A stretch of DNA of 30,201 bases from Bacillota bacterium (GTDB taxonomy: Bacteria; Bacillota; Clostridia; Lachnospirales; Lachnospiraceae): the NCBI GenBank assembly GCA_023443225.1, contig JAEZVF010000047.1, positions 1 to 30,201 of the forward strand. The letters are read 5' to 3'. Below are positions 1 to 8,125 of this stretch, piece by piece (within the stretch, counting starts at the first letter, position 1; the number at the start of each line of letters is the position of its first letter). The notes beneath the pieces are model-generated. The model made no database searches and was not told where the DNA came from. It saw nothing but the letters and a program-made list of their open reading frames with translations. A program made the translations under genes and the position numbers.

Positions 1-140
1 TGTCCATGTGGAGTTCCTCCTTGAGTTCTGTGTGAAAAGTTTGTTAGAAACTTTTTCAACTTTACACCATTATCTCAATTTTATGAGGAATCCAAAAGTA
101 GACGGGTTATTTACCATTTACACAAATACACAAAATAAAA

Positions 141-176
141 GCCTCAAAAACCTGATAAAGTATAGGTTTCTGAGGC
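141..176 (-). terminator. Strong hairpin terminator downstream of the RADAR operon
   Basis: The two arms at 141-153 and 164-176 form a 13-bp stem with one mismatch around a 10-nt loop. On the minus strand the hairpin is followed by a T-rich run (TTTTATTTTG). It is the first convincing terminator downstream of rdrB, about 420 bp after its stop codon. Read on the plus strand it is followed by only three T residues, so minus-strand termination is the better reading. Confidence 0.65.
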
Positions 177-200
177 TTTCACAAGAGAGGCGACAACCAG

Positions 201-289
201 ATTTGAACTGGATATCGCTCAAAAAACGTAGGAAAAAGGAGGGTTTGGCGTGCCGGGATGGGTTTGCGCAAGCGGGGGGCAAACAAAAT
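201..289 (+). repeat. Left copy of an imperfect direct repeat flanking the RADAR operon
   Basis: About 89 bp starting with atttgaact and ending with caaacaaaat aligns to 6359-6445 in the same orientation, with two single-base indels and roughly 80% identity by eye. Shared blocks include gaaaaagg(a)gg, gtgcc and gtttgc.caag. The first bases overlap a small inverted repeat at 197-211 (ccag, 7-nt spacer, ctgg). On the minus strand this looks like a tRNA T-arm. The origin is unknown: it could be a dispersed genomic repeat or an attachment-site remnant. Confidence 0.65.
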
Positions 290-593
290 ATAAGAGATTA
301 AGCATAGCTATCAATAGATATACCTTCTTATAGATATAACTATTTCCCCTATTCATATATTATTGATTAACACATTTTTAAATCCTATATAAAACTGAAT
401 TAACCTAACATATTATCGTAAAAATGCCCACTTTATATAACTGCTGTCAATAATGCCTGCAACCAACCATATTATTCAGCTACAATATGCCACATAATGC
501 GCAAAAACACTTCAAAAACTTGAAATTAATACTCAAATTACATATTCAAAACCAATAAGCTGCCTATAATTATATTAATTATCATGACAAGGC
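290..593. other. AT-rich noncoding gap between rdrB and the left repeat
   Basis: About 300 bp of AT-rich sequence downstream of the rdrB stop codon. I see no ORF with a ribosome binding site, no convincing hairpin with a T-run and no recognisable RNA gene. It probably forms part of the rdrB 3' untranslated region, leading to the hairpin at 141-176. Confidence 0.4.
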
Positions 594-3257
594 CTACATA
601 CTCTCAATAAGCCTGCTCAGCTTATCCATTAACACATCATCTGGCTCTTGATGATGAATAAAGGAACTGTTAACCCCACTTTCCCTGATTTGATCAATCC
701 AACGCAGAGCAGCTTCTCTGCCAATGCCACGTTCCAACATCCCGTAATAAATATAAGCTAGTTCATTGGATACATTAGTATTAAACACTGCCGGGTCATC
801 TGAATTGATACACACAATTACATTTTCTTCATCATAAATTCTATTCATCTGATAAAGTTGATTCTCCCCAAACGCATCCAAGTCCGCAATTGCTGTATTA
901 GAGGACGGATTAATCTCTACAACTATTCCTTTTCTTCCCAGCTTTCTCATCAATATTTTTTGCAACTCTTCTATAACCAACAAATCCTGTTCTGTAACCT
1001 CATAATGAATCGGTCGCTCCATCTCTTTTATAAATCGTTTACAGTGTCTTGCAGCTGCCAGTAGACCTACATTCCAAATTATCTGTTCTCCCGACCATAG
1101 TTTTTTACACAGCAATTCTTCCAATATTTCAGTTTCTTCTATGCCCGTTTTCTTATTACTGTCAACATAAAACACCTTACGATAACCAGAAATAAGAACC
1201 TCTACTGTCAATCCTTCCGTGCTTCCATAGATCTTACCAGAAAATTCAAAAATTCTCTTCTCCATATACGCCAAAATGGTAGCCTGAAAATCGCAATAAT
1301 TTTGACTCAGTGTATCATAGGCCCAGAGGTAGTTTTCTAATGCCTCAATTTGCGGAATTACAATTACCGGATTCTGACTTTGCCATACCCTTGCCGGTAT
1401 CCCAAGTGCAATTCCATGTCCAATTCTATCCCCCGCATGGAACTTTAGATATTCTACCGCTTCATCTACCCGCCTTAACCCAGATAATATATGTCGAAAA
1501 TCTTCACCTGCATGGAATGTAAAGCCAAGACTTTGAGTATATCCCCCATCTCTAACATTTCTTCCGATTTTTTCAATTCTACTATCTCTTGCTGTCTCAT
1601 AAATAGGCGCAAAAACCCAAACTGGAGTAGAATTTTCAAGGCTGGCAGCATCGATACCAACCAGATATCGACTAAGTTCGATGAATTCTGACCTCAGCTG
1701 GATAAATGCCTCAATCTGTTTTTTATAGTTCTCCTGCAGTGCTCCGTATTGCAAATATGAACAGTCTTTTTTCCCATTTTGAAAGCACTTTTCAGGATTT
1801 GTTTCATCCTGCCTTTTTAGAAAATGAATGACCAGCCCCACCTGCGGAATGCGCCTATCAGGGACATAACGTTCTCCATTCCAGCAGCAGTAATCCTCTT
1901 CCAGCACCTTACGATATGCCTTTAAAAAGTTTAATATTTCTTTTTTTAATCCCCTATAGTTTGAGGGCATGGAAGATCGAAACTCAATTTTATGCAAATC
2001 CTGATTCTGAAGCTGTTCTCTGATTGCATTTTCCCAAAAATCTTTTATATTAATATGGTTTAAAGCTGAGTTTACACTATAATGTCCTTGCTGGAAATAG
2101 TCAAGCCCTTTGATTGTCTTTTGCTGCACGCTTGTATGAAACATATAATTTCTAATCCTCAGGTATTGCATTATGCACTGCTTAATACCTAATATATCTT
2201 TCTCATCTAACATTTCCTGTAAAGCATAGTATAAAAATACATTTTCATCAAATGTGTGAAGCGTTGAATCTACTTGCAGTATCTGAGTACATATCTTTTC
2301 TTGAAAAGTACCCTCTGGAAGAGATGGTTCCAGTGTCTCCCACAACTTTACAAAATACGCAGTAATCTCTTTTTCTTCCTTATCTTGAAAATACATTTTA
2401 TAATGATATTCAAATGGTTCCCCCTCACAAAAACTAGACACCAAGCGACTTATCTCACGGAAAGATTCATTATTATCATTTTCGAAGATTAAAAATTTTG
2501 ACATTTTTAAAGCCAACCAGACTCTTACAATTCCGCAACCCAATATAAGAAATAGCATCCATTTATTTTTTTCTTCTGTATCGTTTAAAAGTTTCCTGTT
2601 ATGAAAATTTTTGCTGTTATGAACAGTGAGGGGATCCATAAGGGAATCCCATATACTAGAGAATGTTCGGGACACACCTTTATGTAGATGATTTTCAGCC
2701 ACACCTTTTTCAAAAATCCGAGATAACTGCTGATCTGCTACCTCTATATTTCCATAGAAATAATCCAGACAGCGTATATCTGACTGCGTCTGGCTAATAA
2801 TCATATAAGTAATCGCAATTACATCCATAGGTATATGACAATTTAAGCTATGGAATAAAATGATTTTATTGCTACCGGCAAACCCACCGAATAATTCCTC
2901 ATCATCCTTATTTTTCCAATATTTAAAAACAACCTTTCCATCCCTATGAGTAATCAGAGTTGATGCCATTTTCCTCATGATATGTTGATATAATTGCAGT
3001 GCGCTATCATATTTTGCAGCATCATAAAGATAACATTTTTCTAAGTACAGATAAATTTCATCATATGAATAAATATTATAGTTATGTCTAATATATCCTA
3101 TCAACTCTCCTTTTAAGCGTTCCCTGATTTTTTCAACTTTTTTGTTATCTTTTACGGCCATTATGTATTCCTGAAGAAAATCCCTTTCAAATGCTTCCAT
3201 TGAAGTAAATGGATAACAAAGGATTCCAAGGAAACGGTTAATGGAATCATTGATCAT
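594..3257 (-). CDS. rdrB: RADAR adenosine deaminase RdrB
   Basis: This 887-aa protein has the full set of adenosine/AMP deaminase motifs, spread over a very long chain: H190-x-H192, HAGED at 582-586, RIGHG at 611-615, NPSSN at 783-787 and SDDP at 819-822. The HxH, HAGE, central His and DDP residues are those that bind zinc and the base in the family. Ordinary adenosine deaminases are about 340 aa. The length, the large insertion between the HxH and HAGE motifs, and the partner ATPase gene identify it as RdrB. RdrB is known to form large shells with RdrA and to deaminate adenosine in RNA and/or (d)ATP during phage infection. The ATG is preceded by GAGGTG. The gene follows rdrA after 23 bp and is clearly co-transcribed. 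No third RADAR gene (such as a SLATT membrane protein) is present downstream inside the window. Confidence 0.9.
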   Translation of the reverse strand: MINDSINRFLGILCYPFTSMEAFERDFLQEYIMAVKDNKKVEKIRERLKGELIGYIRHNYNIYSYDEIYLYLEKCYLYDAAKYDSALQLYQHIMRKMASTLITHRDGKVVFKYWKNKDDEELFGGFAGSNKIILFHSLNCHIPMDVIAITYMIISQTQSDIRCLDYFYGNIEVADQQLSRIFEKGVAENHLHKGVSRTFSSIWDSLMDPLTVHNSKNFHNRKLLNDTEEKNKWMLFLILGCGIVRVWLALKMSKFLIFENDNNESFREISRLVSSFCEGEPFEYHYKMYFQDKEEKEITAYFVKLWETLEPSLPEGTFQEKICTQILQVDSTLHTFDENVFLYYALQEMLDEKDILGIKQCIMQYLRIRNYMFHTSVQQKTIKGLDYFQQGHYSVNSALNHINIKDFWENAIREQLQNQDLHKIEFRSSMPSNYRGLKKEILNFLKAYRKVLEEDYCCWNGERYVPDRRIPQVGLVIHFLKRQDETNPEKCFQNGKKDCSYLQYGALQENYKKQIEAFIQLRSEFIELSRYLVGIDAASLENSTPVWVFAPIYETARDSRIEKIGRNVRDGGYTQSLGFTFHAGEDFRHILSGLRRVDEAVEYLKFHAGDRIGHGIALGIPARVWQSQNPVIVIPQIEALENYLWAYDTLSQNYCDFQATILAYMEKRIFEFSGKIYGSTEGLTVEVLISGYRKVFYVDSNKKTGIEETEILEELLCKKLWSGEQIIWNVGLLAAARHCKRFIKEMERPIHYEVTEQDLLVIEELQKILMRKLGRKGIVVEINPSSNTAIADLDAFGENQLYQMNRIYDEENVIVCINSDDPAVFNTNVSNELAYIYYGMLERGIGREAALRWIDQIRESGVNSSFIHHQEPDDVLMDKLSRLIESM

Positions 3258-3280
3258 TTTTGCACCTCTATACTGTTAGA

Positions 3281-6190
3281 TCAGCCAAATAATTCGTCAA
3301 ATTCGTCGTTATTAATTTTCTGTGATAATTCTCTGTTTATCTCTTCTATAAATTCATCTAGAGCTTTATCATCTGCATTCTCCTGTGCTTTTGATAAGGT
3401 ATTTGCTATCTGAGCCAGCAAAAAACCTTTCTGATTCACATCATCAAGTGAAGCCGATGACACTTTATACCTTAGGTAACTTTGTAAAAGAAAAACAAAA
3501 TAAGAATATGTACCATCATTACCGTTATTTATCATACCCCAAGATTTCCGTAAGGAATTTAAAAGTCTTTGTGCTTCATGCCGCCCATACCAAACTTGAC
3601 CGTTTCCTGCTAGACGAGAAACTTCTTCGCAAATTTCTATAAACGAATAATATGGAATTCCATGTTCAAAATCAGATTTTATACCATATAGAATATTCCT
3701 GACACTTCTTTTAGTTTGTTTTGCAATTGTGTTTGATACACCATCTCTAGATTTAACAAATTCTTCCCATGCATCAATAGAAAATTTAGTATCAAGATTA
3801 CATATGTCAGAAACATTATGTGCAAAAATCTTTTTCGCAACATAGAGAAGATACTTATCTACCTCTCTATCCATATAATTAACTACCTCTCCAACTACTT
3901 CCTTTTTCCAAAGCTGGTGCGAATCAATTACTTTTAAAATTTTAATTCTCCTTTTTACTTTATACTTCTCCTTATTGTCGAACAGGACACCACTTGCATC
4001 TACTGCCCCTTCAAAATTAATATTTTGCCACTCATTGTTTATTTCATCCTTTCCTGGAATTATTAATAATTGCGTTATGGTATTTAATAGAACACGTTTT
4101 TTATTCTGACTTTGCCAAAAAGTTTGCTTTTCAAATTTTCGAATTACCTTTTCACATTGCGCATCTAATAGACGAATTATAACATTTTGTGTGACAGAAC
4201 TAGACACTTGCATCTGGACATACGCAAATTCTTTCCAAAAAGTCGGATAATATTCCGCTATCTTTTCCAATGGTTCAACTCTGTTTACTCTTGCTACAGA
4301 AGAAGCAGCTTTCCAGAAAGCAATAATGCTATGCTGCTGTAAATCTGCATCTAATAAATTCAGCTTTTCTTTATCTCCTTCAGTCTCGAATAATTTAATA
4401 ATTCTGTTTAAATCAAGATTCCTATAATAAGCCAAATTCAGAACTAGATCTCCTTCTGATAAGAAATTTATGTTTACATCATATAAATTCACTTCCTCTA
4501 ATGAATCCTTTTTTGAGTACAATACATTAAACCTAGGAACATCTATAACTTTTTCTGCAACGGCTGAATGAAAAAAAAGATCCTCCATTGCATTTTTCTT
4601 CAACCTTTTATAATTTTCGTCATCTATAGTCATAAGAGTATAATCTTTCTCATATAAAACTCTCGCGGCAAAATCAATTAAAATAAACAGGGAAAATCGC
4701 TCTACCGGATCTTCTATATAATAATTCTTTAGAGTAAGACTTTTTTTATCATAACCATTTTTCTTCTCATCATCACTCTTCTTTTCCTTATAAATAATGG
4801 CACAAGCATTATCAAAAAACACCTTGCTGTTTTCTTTTGTTAAACCCACATTAATCATATCTACTTGTATTTCATTCCTATATCGATTATAGGCTGACTT
4901 AGAGGCAATAATCGTGTCTAGAAGTTGTTTCTTCTCTTTCAGATAATCCCCTTTCAAATCTTCCTGTTTTCTCCTCTTCGCAAGTTGACTCAACATATTA
5001 TAAATGTTATTAAGTCCCCGAGATGTGTTATCAAAAAGATGATATGTATATGGCAAACCTTGATTATTATTCCCATTATCTTCGCTACTTAGATATTCTG
5101 TGTAGGTAAAGAATGCCGGATCAACCCAATCCCTTAAAGCCTCCGAAAGCAAATCAGAGAGCGTTTGTATTTCTATTACTACGCCCCCCGCATCTTTACT
5201 AACTTCTTCCCCTTTCCGAATACCATCTCCTTGGGTAGAAACCAGATATCTTCCTCTTTCTTCCAAAGACCAGTGTTTAATGATATGTCGGTAAATGGGC
5301 GGAAGTATTTTTTTCAAATATTCATAAGCAAGTTGCTTTTTACTTTCCAGAACACTCTTTTTTCCCCCGCCATTTCCCACCATACAACCATTTAATATAT
5401 TACCATCTAATACTCTTTCCTGTCTGAGAAAATCTATAATCAAAGCTTCTTCAAATGTTTCAAGATCTCCAGAGATAATTGTGACAATATTTTCATTAGA
5501 TAAATACGAAAGCAAGGTTCTTACCACGTCTGCACAACGATGAGTACTTAAATCAATATCATCTATAAACAAGAAAAGAAGAGCCTCTCCCTTCTGTTTC
5601 ACATCTACAAGTACATCTATCAATTCATTGAACTTCTTAATAAATTCTGTATCAGAATTGAATACCTTAGCCGAACTTTTCACATAATCATTTTCCGTTG
5701 TATATTCATGAATCAATATATCGCGATACTCTTTTTGTATAAATGTATATTGCTTAACAACCTCATCATACTTTTCCCGAAGTTCACTTCTTCTAATACA
5801 ATCAGGATGTTTTCTTTTCTCATCTTCAATACGAGATTTTACAACTTCACCTAACATTCCCAGAATCGTAGCCATAAGAGTGCTTGATTCTGACATATTA
5901 TCTGGAATAATAATCGGAAGTATAACATCCTTTAATTTCCGTTTTTCGTTTTCCTGATCCAGTACACCTTTAATTGTCTTTAAAACGGAGGTTTTTCCCG
6001 CTCCCCTTACACCTATGATTCCTATATTATTCGTTTTTTGAAGATTATCTTGACCATAAAATTCCCTTTCCTCACGGAATTGCTGAATTTGATCATAAAT
6101 CTCCTCATAAGTTGGCAAAATCAGCATTGCTTCTTCTTTTGTTAAAGATCTTGCTCCAACTTTACTTATGCCTGCCCTTTTCTCACTCAT
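3281..6190 (-). CDS. rdrA: RADAR ATPase RdrA
   Basis: This 969-aa P-loop NTPase has a Walker A motif GVRGAGKTS at residues 60-68 and a Walker B at about 205-213 (LFLFIDDIDLS), as in KAP/STAND-like ATPases. The long, largely helical C-terminal part has no recognisable enzyme motifs. Directly upstream of a giant adenosine deaminase, this matches RdrA, the oligomeric ATPase of RADAR that binds the RdrB shell and is thought to sense infection and feed substrate. The start is an ATG with AGAGGAAG about 8 bp upstream. It is the first gene of the two-gene RADAR operon, with about 600 bp of mostly non-coding sequence separating it from the BREX-like operon. No convincing sigma-A promoter could be fixed in that gap. 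Both ATPase motifs look intact. Confidence 0.88.
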   Translation of the reverse strand: MSEKRAGISKVGARSLTKEEAMLILPTYEEIYDQIQQFREEREFYGQDNLQKTNNIGIIGVRGAGKTSVLKTIKGVLDQENEKRKLKDVILPIIIPDNMSESSTLMATILGMLGEVVKSRIEDEKRKHPDCIRRSELREKYDEVVKQYTFIQKEYRDILIHEYTTENDYVKSSAKVFNSDTEFIKKFNELIDVLVDVKQKGEALLFLFIDDIDLSTHRCADVVRTLLSYLSNENIVTIISGDLETFEEALIIDFLRQERVLDGNILNGCMVGNGGGKKSVLESKKQLAYEYLKKILPPIYRHIIKHWSLEERGRYLVSTQGDGIRKGEEVSKDAGGVVIEIQTLSDLLSEALRDWVDPAFFTYTEYLSSEDNGNNNQGLPYTYHLFDNTSRGLNNIYNMLSQLAKRRKQEDLKGDYLKEKKQLLDTIIASKSAYNRYRNEIQVDMINVGLTKENSKVFFDNACAIIYKEKKSDDEKKNGYDKKSLTLKNYYIEDPVERFSLFILIDFAARVLYEKDYTLMTIDDENYKRLKKNAMEDLFFHSAVAEKVIDVPRFNVLYSKKDSLEEVNLYDVNINFLSEGDLVLNLAYYRNLDLNRIIKLFETEGDKEKLNLLDADLQQHSIIAFWKAASSVARVNRVEPLEKIAEYYPTFWKEFAYVQMQVSSSVTQNVIIRLLDAQCEKVIRKFEKQTFWQSQNKKRVLLNTITQLLIIPGKDEINNEWQNINFEGAVDASGVLFDNKEKYKVKRRIKILKVIDSHQLWKKEVVGEVVNYMDREVDKYLLYVAKKIFAHNVSDICNLDTKFSIDAWEEFVKSRDGVSNTIAKQTKRSVRNILYGIKSDFEHGIPYYSFIEICEEVSRLAGNGQVWYGRHEAQRLLNSLRKSWGMINNGNDGTYSYFVFLLQSYLRYKVSSASLDDVNQKGFLLAQIANTLSKAQENADDKALDEFIEEINRELSQKINNDEFDELFG

Positions 6191-6245
6191 ATCAACTTCC
6201 TCTTATGTACATTATTTTATTTTTAAATCACATCGAATTCGTTTT

Positions 6246-6355
6246 ATCTATTATTAGAAAAACATAGGTACAGAATTACAAGCAGACCCAGAAAAAATGT
6301 AAATTTCCATCAAATAAGTCTATAAAGCAGATTTTCTAATCCCCCTAAATATAGT
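6246..6355 (-). pseudogene. Decayed fragment of a cysteine desulfurase gene
   Basis: On the minus strand one frame reads I-Y-I-F-S-G-S-A-C-N-S-V before hitting stop codons. This parallels the active-site segment ICISTGSACNSV of the intact desulfurase gene at 6796-7911. A second frame just upstream reads IRLYLGGLENLLYRL, parallel to IRNVSGEMLLHRL that precedes the active site in the intact protein. At DNA level, acagaattacaagcaga at about 6271-6287 differs at one base from the intact gene near 6946-6962. A frameshift and stops separate the two matching parts, so this is a non-functional remnant. It adjoins the right direct repeat. Confidence 0.6.
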
Positions 6356-6358
6356 CTA

Positions 6359-6445
6359 ATTTGAACTAGAGATCGCCAAAAAGCGTCAGAAAAAGGAGGA
6401 TTTAAGGTGCCAGGAGAGTTTGCACAAGTGGAGTGCATACAAAAT
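6359..6445 (+). repeat. Right copy of the direct repeat flanking the RADAR operon
   Basis: Eighty-seven bp aligns to 201-289 in the same orientation at roughly 80% identity. Together the two copies enclose rdrA and rdrB (594-6190) and the desulfurase remnant. The T-arm-like sequence GTTCAAAT on the minus strand is kept, but its stem is altered. An overlapping minus-strand ORF (6310-6540) has no ribosome binding site and runs through both the repeat and the remnant, so I do not count it as a gene. Confidence 0.65.
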
Positions 6446-6795
6446 CCTACAGCAATTTCAATACCAAACATTCCCATCACAATTTTTAATTTTAGTCTTA
6501 ATGACTTGCGTGGTTCTAAACGCTCCACAATCGATCCCACAACTAAGATGTGCCATTCTTCTAAGCGACAGATGTATAGAATTATTTCTGCGTTTCAATG
6601 TTAGTTTTCCTGACTAAGAAAGCAGATCTTCACAGAAATACAAATTTTTATCATTCATGTGTTACAAAATCTCTGTCAGACAATATTCAAGATAGTTGTA
6701 TGATTTTAAATTCTTTGTCTTTGCGGCCTCAGTCAAACTCTAGCTAATAACACTTCTTTTTACCAAGTATTCCTTTCAGTCATAACCCTTAATAA
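6446..6795. other. Noncoding gap downstream of the cysteine desulfurase
   Basis: About 350 bp between the right repeat and the desulfurase stop codon. Small ORFs on both strands lack ribosome binding sites and family features. A 7-bp hairpin lies near 6745-6770 on the minus strand but has no T-run, so I do not call a terminator. This is the join between the BREX-like operon and the RADAR cassette. Confidence 0.4.
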
Positions 6796-7911
6796 TTATC
6801 CTTGCAATATGCCTACAATTGCTATTGCAATAGCAATTGCATCTTGCTTCGTGTTTAAAGCTCCAAAAGAAACCCGTATAGTTCCTTCCGCGTACTCTTT
6901 TGGTACGCCTATTGCTTCAATAACATGGGATAATCGTGTATTTACAGAATTGCAAGCAGATCCAGTGGAAATGCATATACCTTTTAAGTCAAGCCGATGC
7001 AACAGCATTTCCCCACTTACATTTCTAATAGAAATATTTATATTGCCAGGAATGTGTTCCTTAGCACCATTTCGAATATAGTCTATCTCAGCATCATCCA
7101 GCACCTGCAGAAATGATTCTTCTATGAAATGCAGCCTGTTTTCTATAACAGCCATATTGTCACAATTTTTTTTAAGAGCTATGGCCATCGCTGCAATTGA
7201 GGCAATATTTTCCGTTCCTGCACGCATACAGAATTCTTGTGAACCACCATCAGCATATGGAGATATTTTAGTACCCTTTCTGATATATAAAAAGCCTACG
7301 CCTTTTGGTGCGTTAAATTTATGTCCTGATGCAGACAGCATATCTACTCCAAGAGCTTTCACATCAACAGGAATATGTCCCAGCGCTTGAACCGCATCCG
7401 TATGAAATAATGCACCATGTTCGTGTGTAATTTTAGTAAGATCAGCTATTGGCTCTATTGTCCCTATTTCGTTATTTGCCAACATAATAGATACAAGCTT
7501 AGTCCTATCGGTTATTACTTTTTTTAGGGTTTCCGGCGTAATAATGCCTTGACTATTCGAAGCCAAATACTCAACTGGAGATCCAAACCGCTCAATATTA
7601 GCACATGCATTTAAAACTGCGTGATGTTCTATATTGCTTGTGATAGTCGCACGTTTATCTCCATATATCATCAGACCTTTTATAGCCCAATTATCACTTT
7701 CAGTACCTCCAGAAGTAAAAAAAATCTCCTCAGGTGTTGCACCAATACAGCTTGCGATGGTTATACGTGCTTCCTTTAATGCTTTTTTACCAGCTCGTGA
7801 AAAGGTATAGGGCTGAGACACATTCCCATATTCATCTAATAAAAATTTCTTCATCACTTCAAATGCATCAATATCCAACTTCGTAGTCGCTGCATTATCA
7901 GCATAAATCAT
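6796..7911 (-). CDS. Cysteine desulfurase (IscS/NifS/DndA-like), last gene of the BREX-4-like operon
   Basis: This 371-aa PLP-dependent enzyme would take sulfur from cysteine as a persulfide. Visible motifs are SGGTESDN at 67-74, the stacking His in IEHHAV (97-98), the PLP lysine in SASGHKF (K198), AGTENIAS at 231-238 and the active-site cysteine in STGSACNS (C320). I start it at the ATG at 7911, which gives the family-typical N-terminus MIYADNAATT and has TAAGGGTG upstream. An upstream ATG would add 24 residues unlike the family. It follows the 66-aa CxxC gene by 13 bp. Position at the end of a BrxP-containing operon suggests it supplies sulfur for DNA modification, as DndA/IscS does for DndC; this role is inferred. 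It could equally be a general desulfurase. The C-terminus has a run of alternating Ala-Ile from a short repetitive DNA tract. Confidence 0.88.
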   Translation of the reverse strand: MIYADNAATTKLDIDAFEVMKKFLLDEYGNVSQPYTFSRAGKKALKEARITIASCIGATPEEIFFTSGGTESDNWAIKGLMIYGDKRATITSNIEHHAVLNACANIERFGSPVEYLASNSQGIITPETLKKVITDRTKLVSIMLANNEIGTIEPIADLTKITHEHGALFHTDAVQALGHIPVDVKALGVDMLSASGHKFNAPKGVGFLYIRKGTKISPYADGGSQEFCMRAGTENIASIAAMAIALKKNCDNMAVIENRLHFIEESFLQVLDDAEIDYIRNGAKEHIPGNINISIRNVSGEMLLHRLDLKGICISTGSACNSVNTRLSHVIEAIGVPKEYAEGTIRVSFGALNTKQDAIAIAIAIVGILQG

Positions 7912-7924
7912 ATAAGTCACACCC

Positions 7925-8125
7925 TTACTCAAATAATTTACAGCCCTCTTCTTTGAATTCCTCGATTTTTTCGAGCAGCTCATCGACTGTTACGTCCAAG
8001 TAAACTGCAAGGCAATCAATGCAATAAAAATTCTCTATATTTGTGCCTAAGAGTTTTTTATTGATTCCCACAGCATTTTTGGATAAATTTTCTTTGCCAC
8101 AAGCAACACAATCAATTTTCTTCAT
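7925..8125 (-). CDS. Small CxxC/CxxC protein between BrxL and the cysteine desulfurase
   Basis: A 66-aa acidic protein with C6-x2-C9 and C35-x2-C38, a spacing typical of a zinc-ribbon or rubredoxin-like knuckle. After these comes a predicted amphipathic helix (LDVTVDELLEKIEEFKEEG) and a final cysteine, C62. I prefer the ATG at 8125 over the TTG one codon upstream. The gene overlaps the end of brxL by 14 bp and precedes the desulfurase by 13 bp, so translation is probably coupled. No enzyme signature is visible. The place beside a desulfurase and in an operon with a PAPS-reductase-like protein suggests a sulfur carrier, adaptor or metal-binding regulator, but this is inference only. Confidence 0.75.
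   Translation of the reverse strand: MKKIDCVACGKENLSKNAVGINKKLLGTNIENFYCIDCLAVYLDVTVDELLEKIEEFKEEGCKLFE

Noticed and set aside
8..301. Plus-strand ORF of 97 codons at the left end
   Set aside because: It runs through the terminator hairpin and the direct repeat, lacks a convincing ribosome binding site and has a composition unlike a protein. It is opposite to all real genes.
3281..6190. RdrA as a generic KAP or STAND NTPase of a different defence system
   Set aside because: The directly following giant deaminase, with all adenosine deaminase motifs, makes RADAR much the better fit.
6310..6540. Minus-strand ORF of 76 codons between RADAR and the desulfurase
   Set aside because: It crosses the direct repeat and ends in the decayed desulfurase remnant, with no ribosome binding site. 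Chance ORF.
6407..6617. Two overlapping plus-strand ORFs of 65 codons
   Set aside because: They lie in two frames over the same repeat and gap DNA with no family features or spacing to a ribosome binding site.
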